Source of the DNA: Tectiglobus sp965215755
Lineage (GTDB): Bacteria; Pseudomonadota; Alphaproteobacteria; Rhizobiales; Hyphomicrobiaceae
Direction: 5' to 3'
Length of the DNA: 64,000 nt
Assembly (NCBI GenBank): GCA_965215755.1
Contig: OZ244119.1
Location: 1,488,001 to 1,552,000 of the forward strand
The notes under the pieces are model-generated. The model saw only the letters and a list, made by a program, of their open reading frames with translations. It ran no database searches and was not told the DNA's origin. This document shows positions 26,396 through 35,472 of this stretch, in pieces. A program made the translations under genes and the position numbers. The first letter of the stretch is position 1, and each line of letters begins with the position of its first letter.

Positions 26396-27145
26396 ATGAT
26401 GAACAGCCCGAACAGTGTACTCTATCTCGATGGCGTGACCGTCTCATTCGATGGTTTTCGCGCTCTCAATGCGTTGTCGCTATATCTGGAGCCGGGAGAG
26501 ATGCGTGCAATCATCGGCCCGAATGGTGCTGGCAAAACCACAATGATGGATGTGATAACGGGCAAGACCAAACCTGATATGGGGGAGGTCGTGTTTGCGG
26601 ACAGTCATGATCTGACAGAGCTCGATGAAACTGAAATTGCCGAACTCGGGATCGGACGAAAGTTTCAAAAGCCGACTGTGTTTGAGAGTCATACCGTAGC
26701 TGACAACATTCGTCTGGCATTGGCAGGTGAGCGGACACCATGGTCTGCGCTCTTTGGTTCCCGTGATCAAATCGCCGACGTGGATATTGATGCAATTCTC
26801 GATCGCGTGCGTCTCCTGACCCTGCGGGAACGCGCTGCCGGTGATCTCAGCCATGGGCAAAAGCAGTGGCTCGAGATTGCGATGTTGCTGGCGCAGGATC
26901 CCAAGCTACTGCTGGTCGATGAACCGGTTGCCGGCATGACTGATTCTGAGACTGAAGATACAGCGAGCTTGCTGCGCGACATTGCTCAAACCCACTCGGT
27001 TGTCGTGGTCGAGCACGACATGGCATTTGTGCGCGCCCTCGATGTTAAAGTGACCTGCCTGCATGAAGGCGCCGTGCTGGCGGAAGGGTCGATTGATGCC
27101 GTCTCAAGCGATGAGCGTGTCATCGAAGTGTACCTCGGACGGTAA
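26396..27145 (+). CDS. urtD: Urea ABC transporter ATPase UrtD
   Basis: The 249-aa LivG-type ATPase has Walker A 'GPNGAGKTT' (residues 41-49), signature 'LSHGQKQW' (about 154-161; the S-H-G variant is typical of UrtD) and Walker B 'LLLVDEP'. Two consecutive ATG codons follow the urtC stop directly. Confidence 0.95.
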   Translation: MMNSPNSVLYLDGVTVSFDGFRALNALSLYLEPGEMRAIIGPNGAGKTTMMDVITGKTKPDMGEVVFADSHDLTELDETEIAELGIGRKFQKPTVFESHTVADNIRLALAGERTPWSALFGSRDQIADVDIDAILDRVRLLTLRERAAGDLSHGQKQWLEIAMLLAQDPKLLLVDEPVAGMTDSETEDTASLLRDIAQTHSVVVVEHDMAFVRALDVKVTCLHEGAVLAEGSIDAVSSDERVIEVYLGR

Positions 27146-27167
27146 AGGCTGGAGTAAGGGGGCAACA

Positions 27168-27863
27168 ATGCTGAACGTTGACAAGATCGATCTTCATTAC
27201 GGGGCTGCCCAGGCGTTGCGTGGGGTTTCGCTCGAAGCAGCAGTTGGGCAAGTGACTTGTGTGCTCGGTCGTAATGGTGTCGGCAAAACAAGCCTGCTTA
27301 GGGCTATTGTTGGTCAGCAGGCCATTAGTGCCGGTTCTATCAGTTGGCAAGGTGCTAACATCACATCACAGCCGCAGCATGCAAGAGCGCGCAGTGGGAT
27401 CGCAATTGTTCCCCAAGGACGTGAGATATTCCCCTTGCTATCTGTTCGCGAGAACTTGGAAACGGGCTTTGCGGCGGCAGGTCGTGGGAATAGATTTGTA
27501 CCTGATGAGATTTTTGAGTTGTTTCCGGTTCTCAAAGATATGTTGGGCCGGCGTGGTGGTGACTTATCCGGGGGGCAGCAGCAGCAGCTCGCGATCGGGC
27601 GCGCATTGGTTGCTCGGCCCAAGCTTCTCGTTCTTGACGAACCAACTGAGGGTATTCAACCCTCTATCATCAAGGACATTGGTCGGGCGATATCGTATCT
27701 GCGCGACAAGGGTGAGATGGCGATTGTTCTTGTCGAACAATATTTCGAGTTTGCCCGCGATCTGGCTGATACCTACGCTGTTATGGATCGCGGCCAGGTT
27801 GTTCTTTCTGGAGCACGTGCAGAGATGAGGGAGGATCATGTCCGCAGCCACCTTTCTGTCTGA
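27168..27863 (+). CDS. urtE: Urea ABC transporter ATPase UrtE
   Basis: The 231-aa LivF-type ATPase has Walker A 'GRNGVGKTS', signature 'LSGGQQQQ' and Walker B 'LLVLDEPTEGIQPS', the last being characteristic of UrtE. ATG 27168 has GGAGTAAGGGGG upstream; the frame is open further 5' but overlaps urtD. It overlaps ureD by 26 bp, tying the transporter to urease. Confidence 0.95.
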   Translation: MLNVDKIDLHYGAAQALRGVSLEAAVGQVTCVLGRNGVGKTSLLRAIVGQQAISAGSISWQGANITSQPQHARARSGIAIVPQGREIFPLLSVRENLETGFAAAGRGNRFVPDEIFELFPVLKDMLGRRGGDLSGGQQQQLAIGRALVARPKLLVLDEPTEGIQPSIIKDIGRAISYLRDKGEMAIVLVEQYFEFARDLADTYAVMDRGQVVLSGARAEMREDHVRSHLSV

Positions 27864-28692
27864 CCCGGCACCGAATGTTCCAATTGCGATTGGAAATGTC
27901 CGAGTTTCGGGCGGTGTTTCAGTCCGCTGTGAACGCCGATTCGGTGAGAGCCGGATCGTCGATACCCGCGAGCGTGATGGCTATAAGGTCCGCTCGCCAA
28001 GGCGCTCATCGCCGCCAGAGGCGGTGCTCATCAATACAGGTGGTGGTATCGCTGCCGGTGATGATATTCTGCATGATATTCATGTCGACGATGACGCGGA
28101 TCTCACTGTCACAACGCAAGCATCTGAACGGATTTATCGTTCATCCGATGGTGCGACTTCCAAAGTTGATACACGAATTGTACTCGGTGCAGGTGCCGGC
28201 CTGAACTGGCTGCCACAAGATACGATTATCTTTGATCGCTCGCGTCTCCAGCGTGCGATTTCCGCTGATATTGTGAGGTCGTCGACATTGCTGTTGGCTG
28301 AGACGCTCGTTCTCGGACGCGCGGCGATGGGCGAGACGCTGGCACAAGGCTTGTTCCGTGACCAATGGCGTGTTCGCAGGGATGACCGTCTTGTGTTTGC
28401 CGAGAACGTCTTAATGCGTGACGAGACTTATCGTTGTTTCTCCGAAGCAGTGATGGCGGGCGGATCTCAAGCCTTACTCACTTTGGTTTTTCTCGCACCA
28501 GATGCTGAGGACAAACTTGGACCTGTCAGAGAGGTCTTGGCTTCAGCTGAGTTGGATTGTGCAGCGAGTGCTTGGAACAGCATGCTTGTTGTGCGTGGTA
28601 TGGCTCTTAAGACAGAGTGGATCCGTCTTTTGATGTCCGAGATTGTTCCGGCTTTGGGGCGTGGTACGTTACCCAGAGTGTGGTCGACTTAG
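27838..28692 (+). CDS. ureD: Urease accessory protein UreD
   Basis: The 284-aa UreD/UreH scaffold protein shows 'VLINTGGGIAAGDDI' (about 61-75), 'TTQASERIYRS' and 'WLPQDTIIFDRS', all conserved in UreD. It binds apo-urease and UreF/UreG during nickel insertion. AGGGAGG sits before ATG 27838, inside the 3' end of urtE. Confidence 0.95.
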   Translation: MSAATFLSDPAPNVPIAIGNVRVSGGVSVRCERRFGESRIVDTRERDGYKVRSPRRSSPPEAVLINTGGGIAAGDDILHDIHVDDDADLTVTTQASERIYRSSDGATSKVDTRIVLGAGAGLNWLPQDTIIFDRSRLQRAISADIVRSSTLLLAETLVLGRAAMGETLAQGLFRDQWRVRRDDRLVFAENVLMRDETYRCFSEAVMAGGSQALLTLVFLAPDAEDKLGPVREVLASAELDCAASAWNSMLVVRGMALKTEWIRLLMSEIVPALGRGTLPRVWST

Positions 28693-28741
28693 TTCAGCGC
28701 GATCACCTGCCTGCCAATACTATGAAAGGGCTGACTTTACC

Positions 28742-29044
28742 GTGAACCTAACTCCGAGAGAAAAAGATAAACTGCTGGTCGCGATGGCTGCGATGGTGGC
28801 ACGTCGCAGGTTGGAACGAGGGGTCAAACTCAATCATCCCGAAGCTATTGCGCTCATTACAGACTTTGTCGTTGAAGGGGCACGGGACGGCCGCAGCGTT
28901 TCGGAACTTATGCAGGCTGGTGCCAGTGTGATTTCGCGCGAGCAGGTCATGCAAGGGGTGGCTGAGATGATCCATGACGTTCAGGTCGAGGCGACCTTCC
29001 CGGATGGTACCAAACTGGTCACGGTCCATGATCCAATCCGATAA
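28742..29044 (+). CDS. ureA: Urease gamma subunit UreA
   Basis: The 100-aa protein begins 'MNLTPREKDKLL' from a GTG codon (28742) and has the full gamma-subunit length, with 'RGVKLNHPEAIALI' and closing 'PDGTKLVTVHDPI'. It is a structural subunit of the (UreABC)3 trimer. Upstream open codons are not part of the protein. Confidence 0.97.
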   Translation: MNLTPREKDKLLVAMAAMVARRRLERGVKLNHPEAIALITDFVVEGARDGRSVSELMQAGASVISREQVMQGVAEMIHDVQVEATFPDGTKLVTVHDPIR

Positions 29045-29060
29045 ACAGGAGAGATCTGAA

Positions 29061-29264
29061 GTGAGATTTTCAAGAATGTTTCCGGCACTTGCGGTGACGC
29101 TCTCATCTGCGCCTGCGTGGGCACATACGACTGAAGTTCCCCACGCCCATCCGCACATTATGGACCTGAGTGTCGGCTCATCGGTGATCGCAGTTTCACT
29201 TTTCTTGCTGTCGGTTGTGCTCTTATTTTTGGTGCGTCAAACGACTGCCCGGAGGCGTAAATGA
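29061..29264 (+). CDS. Small exported/membrane protein between ureA and ureB
   Basis: A GTG at 29061 with AGGAGAGA 8-9 nt upstream opens a 67-aa frame: N-terminal signal-like segment ending 'APAWAHT', a His-rich bit 'HAHPHIM', then one membrane helix (about residues 37-58) and a basic end 'RQTTARRRK'. It overlaps ureB by 4 bp, so translation is coupled. The His cluster on the outer side of the membrane suggests metal (nickel) contact or a regulatory role. Similar small genes occur at this place in some alphaproteobacterial urease operons; none has a known function that I can name. Confidence 0.75.
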   Translation: MRFSRMFPALAVTLSSAPAWAHTTEVPHAHPHIMDLSVGSSVIAVSLFLLSVVLLFLVRQTTARRRK

Positions 29265-29566
29265 TCCCTGGTGAAGTTATCACGCTGGCCGGCGACATCG
29301 AGCTCAACGCCGGGCGCGAAACGATCGAAATTGAGGTCTCGAACACAGGCGATCGGCCGATCCAAGTTGGCAGCCACTACCACTTTCTCGAAACCAATCC
29401 GGCGCTGAGTTTTGATCGTGAAAAAGCACGCGGCTTCAGGCTTGATATTCCAGCCGGAACTGCTGTTCGATTTGAACCGGGTCAATCGCGAACCGTCGTG
29501 CTCGTCGCCTTGTCGGGTGCACGAACGGTTCATGGCTTCCGCCAACAGGTCATGGGCAAACTTTGA
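29261..29566 (+). CDS. ureB: Urease beta subunit UreB
   Basis: The 101-aa protein begins 'MIPGEVI' and has 'TGDRPIQVGSHYHFLETNP' (about 33-51) and 'GTAVRFEPGQSRTV', the beta-subunit signatures. It starts in ATGA overlap with the small upstream gene and ends 11 bp before ureC. Confidence 0.97.
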   Translation: MIPGEVITLAGDIELNAGRETIEIEVSNTGDRPIQVGSHYHFLETNPALSFDREKARGFRLDIPAGTAVRFEPGQSRTVVLVALSGARTVHGFRQQVMGKL

Positions 29567-29577
29567 GGGAAGAATAG

Positions 29578-31323
29578 ATGTCGTTCAGGATTGCGCGCGA
29601 GACCTACGCCGACATGTTCGGCCCGACCGTCGGGGACAAAGTGCGTCTGGCCGATACGGAGCTCTTTGTCGAGGTTGAGCAAGATCTCACGACTTACGGT
29701 GAAGAGGTGAAATTTGGCGGGGGCAAAGTTATTCGGGACGGCATGGGGCAGAGCCAGGTGCGCCGTGCCGATGGCGCTGTTGATACTGTCATAACGAATG
29801 CTTTGATTGTCGATCATACAGGTATCATCAAGGCTGATGTCGGGATAAAAGGTGGGCGCATTGAGGCCATCGGAAAGGCAGGTAATCCGGACATACAACC
29901 TGATGTCACAATTACGATTGGTCCCGGTACCGAAGTCATCGCCGGCGAAGGTAAGATCCTGACGGCGGGAGGGTTTGACGCGCATATCCATTTCATCTGT
30001 CCCCAGCAGATTGAGGAGGCGTTGATGTCCGGCGTCACGACGATGCTGGGTGGAGGGACGGGGCCTGCAACAGGTACCAATGCAACAACATGTACGCCTG
30101 GGCCGTGGCACATCGAAATGATGTTGCGCGCGGCTGACGCGTTTCCGATGAACTTGGCGTTTGCTGGCAAGGGAAACGCATCAAACCGTTCCGGCCTCGT
30201 TGAACAAGTGAAGGCCGGAGCCTGCGCCTTGAAACTGCACGAGGATTGGGGGACGACACCCTCGGCGATTGACACCTGCCTCAGCGTTGCGGACGATTAT
30301 GATGTGCAGGTCATGATCCATACTGACACGCTGAATGAGAGTGGGTTTGTTGAGGATACTATTGCGGCATTCAAGGGACGCACGATCCATGCTTTCCACA
30401 CCGAAGGTGCCGGAGGCGGGCATGCGCCAGACATCGTTCGTGTTGCTGGACTATCGAATGTGCTGCCGTCGTCGACCAATCCAACCCGACCTTTTACTGT
30501 CAATACGATTGACGAACATCTCGACATGCTGATGGTTTGCCATCACTTGGATCAGTCGATCCCGGAGGACCTGGCATTTGCCGAAAGCCGTATCCGCAAG
30601 GAGACGATTGCTGCCGAGGACATCCTGCATGACATTGGCGCCTTGTCGATGATGGCATCTGATAGCCAGGCCATGGGCCGCGTCGGCGAAGTCATTATCC
30701 GGACATGGCAAACGGCTCACAAAATGAAAGTGCAGCGAGGTGCGTTGCCGGAGGATGGCGCAAGCGGCAATGACAATGCCCGTGTGAAGCGTTACATCGC
30801 GAAATACACGATCAATCCGGCGATTGCGCATGGCATGTCAAAGCATATTGGCTCCATCGAGAAGGGCAAACTTGCAGATCTCGTGCTTTGGTCGCCGGCC
30901 TTCTTTGGCGTGAAACCCGACATGATTATCAAGGGCGGTGCAATTGCGGCAGCGCAAATGGGTGATCCGAATGCGTCGATACCGACGCCGCAGCCGGTCC
31001 ACTATCGGCCGATGTTCGGCGCCTACGGTTCGGCACTGACTGCAACATCTGTGACTTTCGTTTCGCAGGCAGCCTTCAAGGATGGCGGCATCGCAGCCAG
31101 GCTTGGTGCTGGGGAGGGCAGCGAGGGCAGTACATTCAAGAAAGAGTTTGTTGCCGTTGAGAATGTTCGCGGTGGGATATCAAAGGCGGACATGGTGATG
31201 AACGATGCCACGCCTGATATTACTGTTGATCCAGAAACCTACGAAGTGCGTGCAGATGGCGAGCTGTTGGTGTGCGAACCCGCCGAAGAGTTGCCAATGG
31301 CGCAACGCTACTTTCTTTTTTGA
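29578..31323 (+). CDS. ureC: Urease alpha (catalytic) subunit UreC
   Basis: The 581-aa catalytic subunit has the nickel ligands His136 and His138 ('DAHIHFI'), the carbamylated Lys219 in 'CALKLHEDWG', His248 and His274, and the flap 'MVCHHLD' with Cys321/His322. The Asp ligand is in 'MASDSQAMGR'. All known active-site residues are present, so the enzyme should be active. It is about 10 residues longer than usual, with a short insert near residue 515 ('GAGEGSEGSTFKKE'). Confidence 0.98.
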   Translation: MSFRIARETYADMFGPTVGDKVRLADTELFVEVEQDLTTYGEEVKFGGGKVIRDGMGQSQVRRADGAVDTVITNALIVDHTGIIKADVGIKGGRIEAIGKAGNPDIQPDVTITIGPGTEVIAGEGKILTAGGFDAHIHFICPQQIEEALMSGVTTMLGGGTGPATGTNATTCTPGPWHIEMMLRAADAFPMNLAFAGKGNASNRSGLVEQVKAGACALKLHEDWGTTPSAIDTCLSVADDYDVQVMIHTDTLNESGFVEDTIAAFKGRTIHAFHTEGAGGGHAPDIVRVAGLSNVLPSSTNPTRPFTVNTIDEHLDMLMVCHHLDQSIPEDLAFAESRIRKETIAAEDILHDIGALSMMASDSQAMGRVGEVIIRTWQTAHKMKVQRGALPEDGASGNDNARVKRYIAKYTINPAIAHGMSKHIGSIEKGKLADLVLWSPAFFGVKPDMIIKGGAIAAAQMGDPNASIPTPQPVHYRPMFGAYGSALTATSVTFVSQAAFKDGGIAARLGAGEGSEGSTFKKEFVAVENVRGGISKADMVMNDATPDITVDPETYEVRADGELLVCEPAEELPMAQRYFLF

Positions 31324-31331
31324 GGCCGGAG

Positions 31332-31853
31332 ATGCTTCGAGCAACGTCTATCATATTTCCACCAGATGCCCGGCTTGAAACGGCTGAGCTGGCGATCACT
31401 CTCCCGCGCGAGGAGCGCTATCGACGCCGTGTACGCTGGATGACGGATTGTGGTCGTCCGTTTCTGTTGGATCTTGCCGAGACGACTTATATGCCGTCGG
31501 GTGCCGGGCTTGTCAGTGAGGAGGGGGATGTCATTGTTGTCCGTGCGGCTTCGGAGGATCTGTTGATGATCACCGCTCCGAGTTCCCTGCAGTTGATGCA
31601 GATCGCTTGGCATATTGGCAACCGCCATACACCGGCGGAAATAACCAGCGAGGCGATTTACATTCTGCCTGATCACGTACTTGGGGATATGGTGAGGGGC
31701 CTTGGTGGTACCGTGTCCGATGTTTCAAGGCCGTTTGAGCCGGAAGGTGGCGCATATGGAGGACATGGTTCGCTTGAACGCGGCCATCATCATCACGACG
31801 GCCACGATCACAATTCCGGACACGCACATCAGCACGATCATGAGCATCATTGA
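31332..31853 (+). CDS. ureE: Urease nickel chaperone UreE
   Basis: The 173-aa protein has the UreE N-terminal beta domain and a metal-binding C-terminal domain ('QIAWHIGNRHTPAEI', 'VLGDMVRGLGGTV'). It ends in a tail of about 25 residues with about half His ('HHHHDGHDHNSGHAHQHD'), which binds several Ni2+ ions. CCGGAG precedes ATG 31332. It meets ureF at TGATG. Confidence 0.95.
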   Translation: MLRATSIIFPPDARLETAELAITLPREERYRRRVRWMTDCGRPFLLDLAETTYMPSGAGLVSEEGDVIVVRAASEDLLMITAPSSLQLMQIAWHIGNRHTPAEITSEAIYILPDHVLGDMVRGLGGTVSDVSRPFEPEGGAYGGHGSLERGHHHHDGHDHNSGHAHQHDHEHH

Positions 31854-32551
31854 TGCAGGACCGGATGCGGCAGAGTGAAACGACAGTTCAGCGGCTGCCG
31901 ACTGAGCTTCTGATATGGTTATCGCCAGCGTTTCCGGTCGGTGGTTTTGCCTACAGCCAGGCGCTTGAAACTGCGGTCGCGCGTGACTGGGTCTCTGATC
32001 GAGCAACTCTGACAACGTGGTTAGATTGCGTTATCTCCCATGGCTCTTTGCGGAACGAGTTGATCCTGCTGTCGCTTATCATGCGAGCAAATAGCGAAAC
32101 CGAACTTGCAGAACTCATAGAGTTATCGACTGCTCTTCAACCTTCTGCCGAACGAGCGAAGGAAGCGTGTGATCAGGGGCAGAGTTTTTGGGCTGCTTAC
32201 CAGGCTGCGTGGTCGCTTGGGTCCTGCCTGGGCGCGAGAGGCCTTGAAGCAGATCTAACATTGACGAGTGCGATCGGCCTTGCAGCAAGAGAGTATGAGT
32301 TTGAGGTGGACGGCGTTCTCGAAGCCGTTGCATTGGCATTCATTGGCAATCAGGTTTCAGCAGCCATCAGGCTGGGTGCTATTGGGCAGTTCGACGGTCA
32401 GCGCGTGACAGCTGACTTGTTGCCAGCGATCCGCTCGCTCTGTGAGGCCTGCCGAAATTCGGGACTGGATGAGCTAGGGACTGCAACTTTTGGGGCGGAC
32501 CTTGCTTCTCTCTTACATGAAACTCAAACAACGAGGTTGTTTCGCTCATGA
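31853..32551 (+). CDS. ureF: Urease accessory protein UreF
   Basis: The 232-aa helical protein has 'LLIWLSPAFPVGGFAYSQALE' at residues 18-38 region, the conserved UreF start block. It acts with UreD and UreG in nickel loading. The ATG at 31853 shares bases with the ureE stop; ATG 31865 is a second possibility. It overlaps ureG by 4 bp. Confidence 0.94.
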   Translation: MQDRMRQSETTVQRLPTELLIWLSPAFPVGGFAYSQALETAVARDWVSDRATLTTWLDCVISHGSLRNELILLSLIMRANSETELAELIELSTALQPSAERAKEACDQGQSFWAAYQAAWSLGSCLGARGLEADLTLTSAIGLAAREYEFEVDGVLEAVALAFIGNQVSAAIRLGAIGQFDGQRVTADLLPAIRSLCEACRNSGLDELGTATFGADLASLLHETQTTRLFRS

Positions 32552-33180
32552 CTTCACCTCACGGACCGTTGCGCGTTGGCATTGGTGGACCGGTTGGCTC
32601 CGGCAAGACAACACTGACTGCCGGATTGTGCCGGGCACTTGCCGCAAGAACAGATATGTGTGTGATCACGAACGACATCTACACGCGTGAAGATGCCGAG
32701 TTCCTGATGCGTGCGCAGGTGTTGCCCTCAGAACGTGTGATGGGTGTTGAAACAGGCGGATGTCCACATACGGCGATCCGCGAGGACTGCTCTCTCAATC
32801 TCAACGCTATTGCGGAGATGCGCGGTCGTCTGCCCGATCTTGAGCTAGTGTTGATTGAGTCCGGAGGAGATAATCTGGCCGCAACGTTCTCGCCTGATCT
32901 GGCGGACCTGACGATCTATGTGATCGACGTTGCTCAGGGTGAGGAGATCCCCCGCAAGGGAGGGCCGGGAATCACGAAGTCTGACTTGCTGGTCATCAAT
33001 AAGACTGACCTCGCTCCCTATGTTGGCGCCAATCTTGATGTCATGAGGAGCGATGCAACGCGGATGCGGGCCGGGCGGCCGTTTGTCTTCGCGAACTTGA
33101 AAGACGATGGTGGCATTGGTGAGATTGCGGACTTCATTGTTGAGTCAGGCGGGTTGGAACTTGGCCAACAAGTCGCCTAA
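32548..33180 (+). CDS. ureG: Urease accessory GTPase UreG
   Basis: The 210-aa GTPase has the P-loop 'GPVGSGKTT' (residues 14-22), the nickel-binding Cys72-Pro-His74 motif and 'LVINKTDLAPYVGA'. It supplies GTP-dependent nickel delivery. It is the last gene of the operon; a hairpin follows at 33196-33223. Confidence 0.97.
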   Translation: MTSPHGPLRVGIGGPVGSGKTTLTAGLCRALAARTDMCVITNDIYTREDAEFLMRAQVLPSERVMGVETGGCPHTAIREDCSLNLNAIAEMRGRLPDLELVLIESGGDNLAATFSPDLADLTIYVIDVAQGEEIPRKGGPGITKSDLLVINKTDLAPYVGANLDVMRSDATRMRAGRPFVFANLKDDGGIGEIADFIVESGGLELGQQVA

Positions 33181-33195
33181 GGACTTGCTCAAATG

Positions 33196-33223
33196 AAACC
33201 GGAGCGCTCCGACCTCTGGTTTT
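33196..33223 (+). terminator. Terminator of the urt-ure operon
   Basis: AAACCGGAG (33196-33204) pairs with CTCTGGTTT (33214-33222, one G-U) around a 9-nt loop and continues into a short T-run. It lies 15 bp after ureG, between convergent genes. Confidence 0.6.
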
Positions 33224-33272
33224 CCATGCAGTGGGCGGAGCTGGAGCGTGCCGACCGGCGAAAGGGTCTTGG

Positions 33273-33611
33273 TTAACCGTCTCCTCGTCCGGGCCGCTCG
33301 GACAACAACGCTTCCTTGCCCGGCTTACCTGACCATTCTTGGGCGTCTGCTGGTACTTCGCCCTTGGCTGTGATGTTCGGCCAGATGTTTGCTAAGCGCG
33401 TGTTGATCTCCAGCCACTTTTCTAACCCAGGTTCGGTGTCAGCCTTGATTGCCTCCTCCGGGCACTCAGGTTCGCACACTCCGCAATCGATGCACTCGTC
33501 GGGATGGATGACGAGGAAGTTTTCGCCCTCGTAGAAGCAATCAACCGGGCAGACTTCGATGCAGTCCTGAAGCTTACAGTTGATGCAGTTTTCTGTGACG
33601 ATGAATGTCAT
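33273..33611 (-). CDS. 7Fe ferredoxin (FdxA type)
   Basis: The 112-aa protein has the 7Fe pattern: 'CINCKLQDCIEVCPVDCFYEG' region holding the [3Fe-4S] site and 'CIDCGVCEPECPEEAI' holding the [4Fe-4S] site. The C-terminal extension 'EINTRLANIWPNI' is the usual FdxA tail. The ATG overlaps the aldehyde ferredoxin oxidoreductase stop (ATGA), so it is its translationally coupled electron acceptor or donor. Confidence 0.95.
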   Translation of the reverse strand: MTFIVTENCINCKLQDCIEVCPVDCFYEGENFLVIHPDECIDCGVCEPECPEEAIKADTEPGLEKWLEINTRLANIWPNITAKGEVPADAQEWSGKPGKEALLSERPGRGDG

Positions 33612-35341
33612 ACGTACTGCACCTCTACTTCGCCTGCCCGCAACCGCCGCATGTATGAGTTGACTTCACTCGCCTGGAGGCGGGCTGAGCGATTGGTCGG
33701 CGGCAACGGTTCAGAATGGAAGAAGGCTGGGAGTTCGTCGTCCTCTTCCATGAAACCTGCTTCACGATTGAATTCGTCCTCAAGCCTTAGTGCTTCGCGG
33801 CCGAGTTCGCGAACTTCTTCTGGAGTGATGTCGAGATCAAACGCGTCATTCATGGCATCAGCAATGAGTTTCAGGTTGCCGTCGGTGACTGACCGTCCAA
33901 ACACGCACAAGCCGATTGAATCTGCCACGGCGCTGTTGACCTGCATCTTGTAGCTCTCAGCGGCAATCACCTCGATGGTTTTGTCATCGCATTTGAACGT
34001 GGGGGAGTTGCCGGTCGTGTGATCAGCTCCTTGCGCGGTGACCATCATTGATATCCCCGTCACCTCGACGACGCGTGGATCATAGGCGCTGATTGCCTGC
34101 TGTTTAATGACCGGGATGCGTGCGATGTTGAAGTGCTTGCCGACGCGGGCTGTGCCTTGCGCCAGAAGTTGACCGCGTTCATTGCCGACGCGGATGTCTT
34201 CCAGGCATTGCTTCATGAATTCCATGTCGCCGAATTCCGCATGGCCGCCATCCATGAGCATCGCGATCATTGCGCCAACTTCGATTGTATCGATCCCAAG
34301 GTCGTTGGCGGTTTCGTTGAGTATGGCGACATCATCCGGCTCAGTCAGGCCGCAGTTCGTTCCGAGCAATCCAATCGTCTCGTACTCAAGTGGCGAGACG
34401 ATCTCGCGGCCACTGGCATCAACGTAGACGTTGCTGCATTTGATCAAGCAGCCAGGCATGCAGGCATGAGAGATTTCACCACCGCGCTCAGAGTTGCTTT
34501 CACGAATGAAGTCTCCGCCCATCTTGAATGGCCCCTCTCCCGGCTCAACCAACTGACCGGAAGAGAAGTTGCGGACTGGCAAGGCGCCCATATGGTTTGT
34601 GAGATCGGCGACCATAGCCGTTCCCGTTGTCTCGAGGCTCTTCACGGCAGGCGACTCGCCAAGCTTCTTGCCGTAGTCCTTGATGGCACGCATGACCTTT
34701 TTGCGATCATGGAGTGTCGGCATCTTATCTTTGTCGACGACGATGGCCTTGACCTTCTTGAGGCCCATGACTGCGCCAACGCCACCGCGAGCAGCAATGC
34801 GGGACGGCCGGTTGTCGGTGTCCGAGAACGCCACGCCGGATAGAAGGCCACCATATTCACCGACTGGTCCGCAGAGTGCTAACGCAACTTTGTCGCCGTA
34901 GATGCCGTGCAGCTTCTTGGCAGCATCGAAGTTACCCAGGCCGAGGAGATCGGATGCATCTTCGAATGTTATCGAGCCATCTTTCGGGATGCGAATTGTC
35001 ACCCATTCTGTTGAAGCACCATGTAGCGTGAAGCCGGCAATTTCGAGCTGGCCCAAGGCGAAGCCCAATGTGCCACCAGTGTTTGCCTCCTTGATGCCGC
35101 CGGTTAGCGGGCTCTTGCAGCCGACGCTGAGGCGGTTGGCATTTGAAAAGTTGGTTCCGGCGAACGGGCCGGCTGAAAAGATCAAGGGATTCTCGGGTGA
35201 CAGCGGGTCGATCTTTGCAATGCCATCCTTGAGGAGCGTTTCCGCAATTAAGCGCCTTCCGGAGTTGACGATCTCCCGGCCTTGCAGCTCGCGCGATTTG
35301 ATCGTTTGCGTCGAAAGATCGATGTCGAGGAATTTTCGCAT
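33608..35341 (-). CDS. Aldehyde:ferredoxin oxidoreductase-family tungsto/molybdoenzyme
   Basis: The 577-aa protein has the AOR cofactor domain ('SAGPFAGTNFSNANRLSVG' about 56-74, 'IAARGGVGAVMGLKKVKAI' about 182-200) and the [4Fe-4S] ligands Cys294-x3-Cys298-x3-Cys302 with Cys479 ('SIGLCVFG'). 'GADHTTGNSP' (438-447) is the pterin-binding block. AOR oxidises aldehydes to acids and reduces ferredoxin; some relatives (BamB) reduce aromatic rings. The coupled ferredoxin and a MarR-type dyad 62 bp upstream put it in the regulon with the hydroxynicotinate-reductase-like gene. AGAAGG precedes the ATG. Confidence 0.9.
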   Translation of the reverse strand: MRKFLDIDLSTQTIKSRELQGREIVNSGRRLIAETLLKDGIAKIDPLSPENPLIFSAGPFAGTNFSNANRLSVGCKSPLTGGIKEANTGGTLGFALGQLEIAGFTLHGASTEWVTIRIPKDGSITFEDASDLLGLGNFDAAKKLHGIYGDKVALALCGPVGEYGGLLSGVAFSDTDNRPSRIAARGGVGAVMGLKKVKAIVVDKDKMPTLHDRKKVMRAIKDYGKKLGESPAVKSLETTGTAMVADLTNHMGALPVRNFSSGQLVEPGEGPFKMGGDFIRESNSERGGEISHACMPGCLIKCSNVYVDASGREIVSPLEYETIGLLGTNCGLTEPDDVAILNETANDLGIDTIEVGAMIAMLMDGGHAEFGDMEFMKQCLEDIRVGNERGQLLAQGTARVGKHFNIARIPVIKQQAISAYDPRVVEVTGISMMVTAQGADHTTGNSPTFKCDDKTIEVIAAESYKMQVNSAVADSIGLCVFGRSVTDGNLKLIADAMNDAFDLDITPEEVRELGREALRLEDEFNREAGFMEEDDELPAFFHSEPLPPTNRSARLQASEVNSYMRRLRAGEVEVQYV

Positions 35342-35403
35342 GGTCGCTACCTTCTAAATCCCACTGCGGTGCTATTTCACCGTCTACTAACGGAGCATGA
35401 TTT

Positions 35404-35419
35404 CATTTGTATGCTAATG
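35404..35419. promoter_or_regulatory. MarR-type 16-bp dyad, site A (AOR promoter)
   Basis: CATTTGTATGCTAATG matches CATTYGYATGCNAAYG, shared with sites at 42090 and 42716. It lies 62 bp upstream of the aldehyde ferredoxin oxidoreductase start. Confidence 0.7.
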
Positions 35420-35472
35420 AAAATTGTCTCGCTGATCAAGTCCGTCTGTCGACCGTGTCTCTGTGATGAAAT

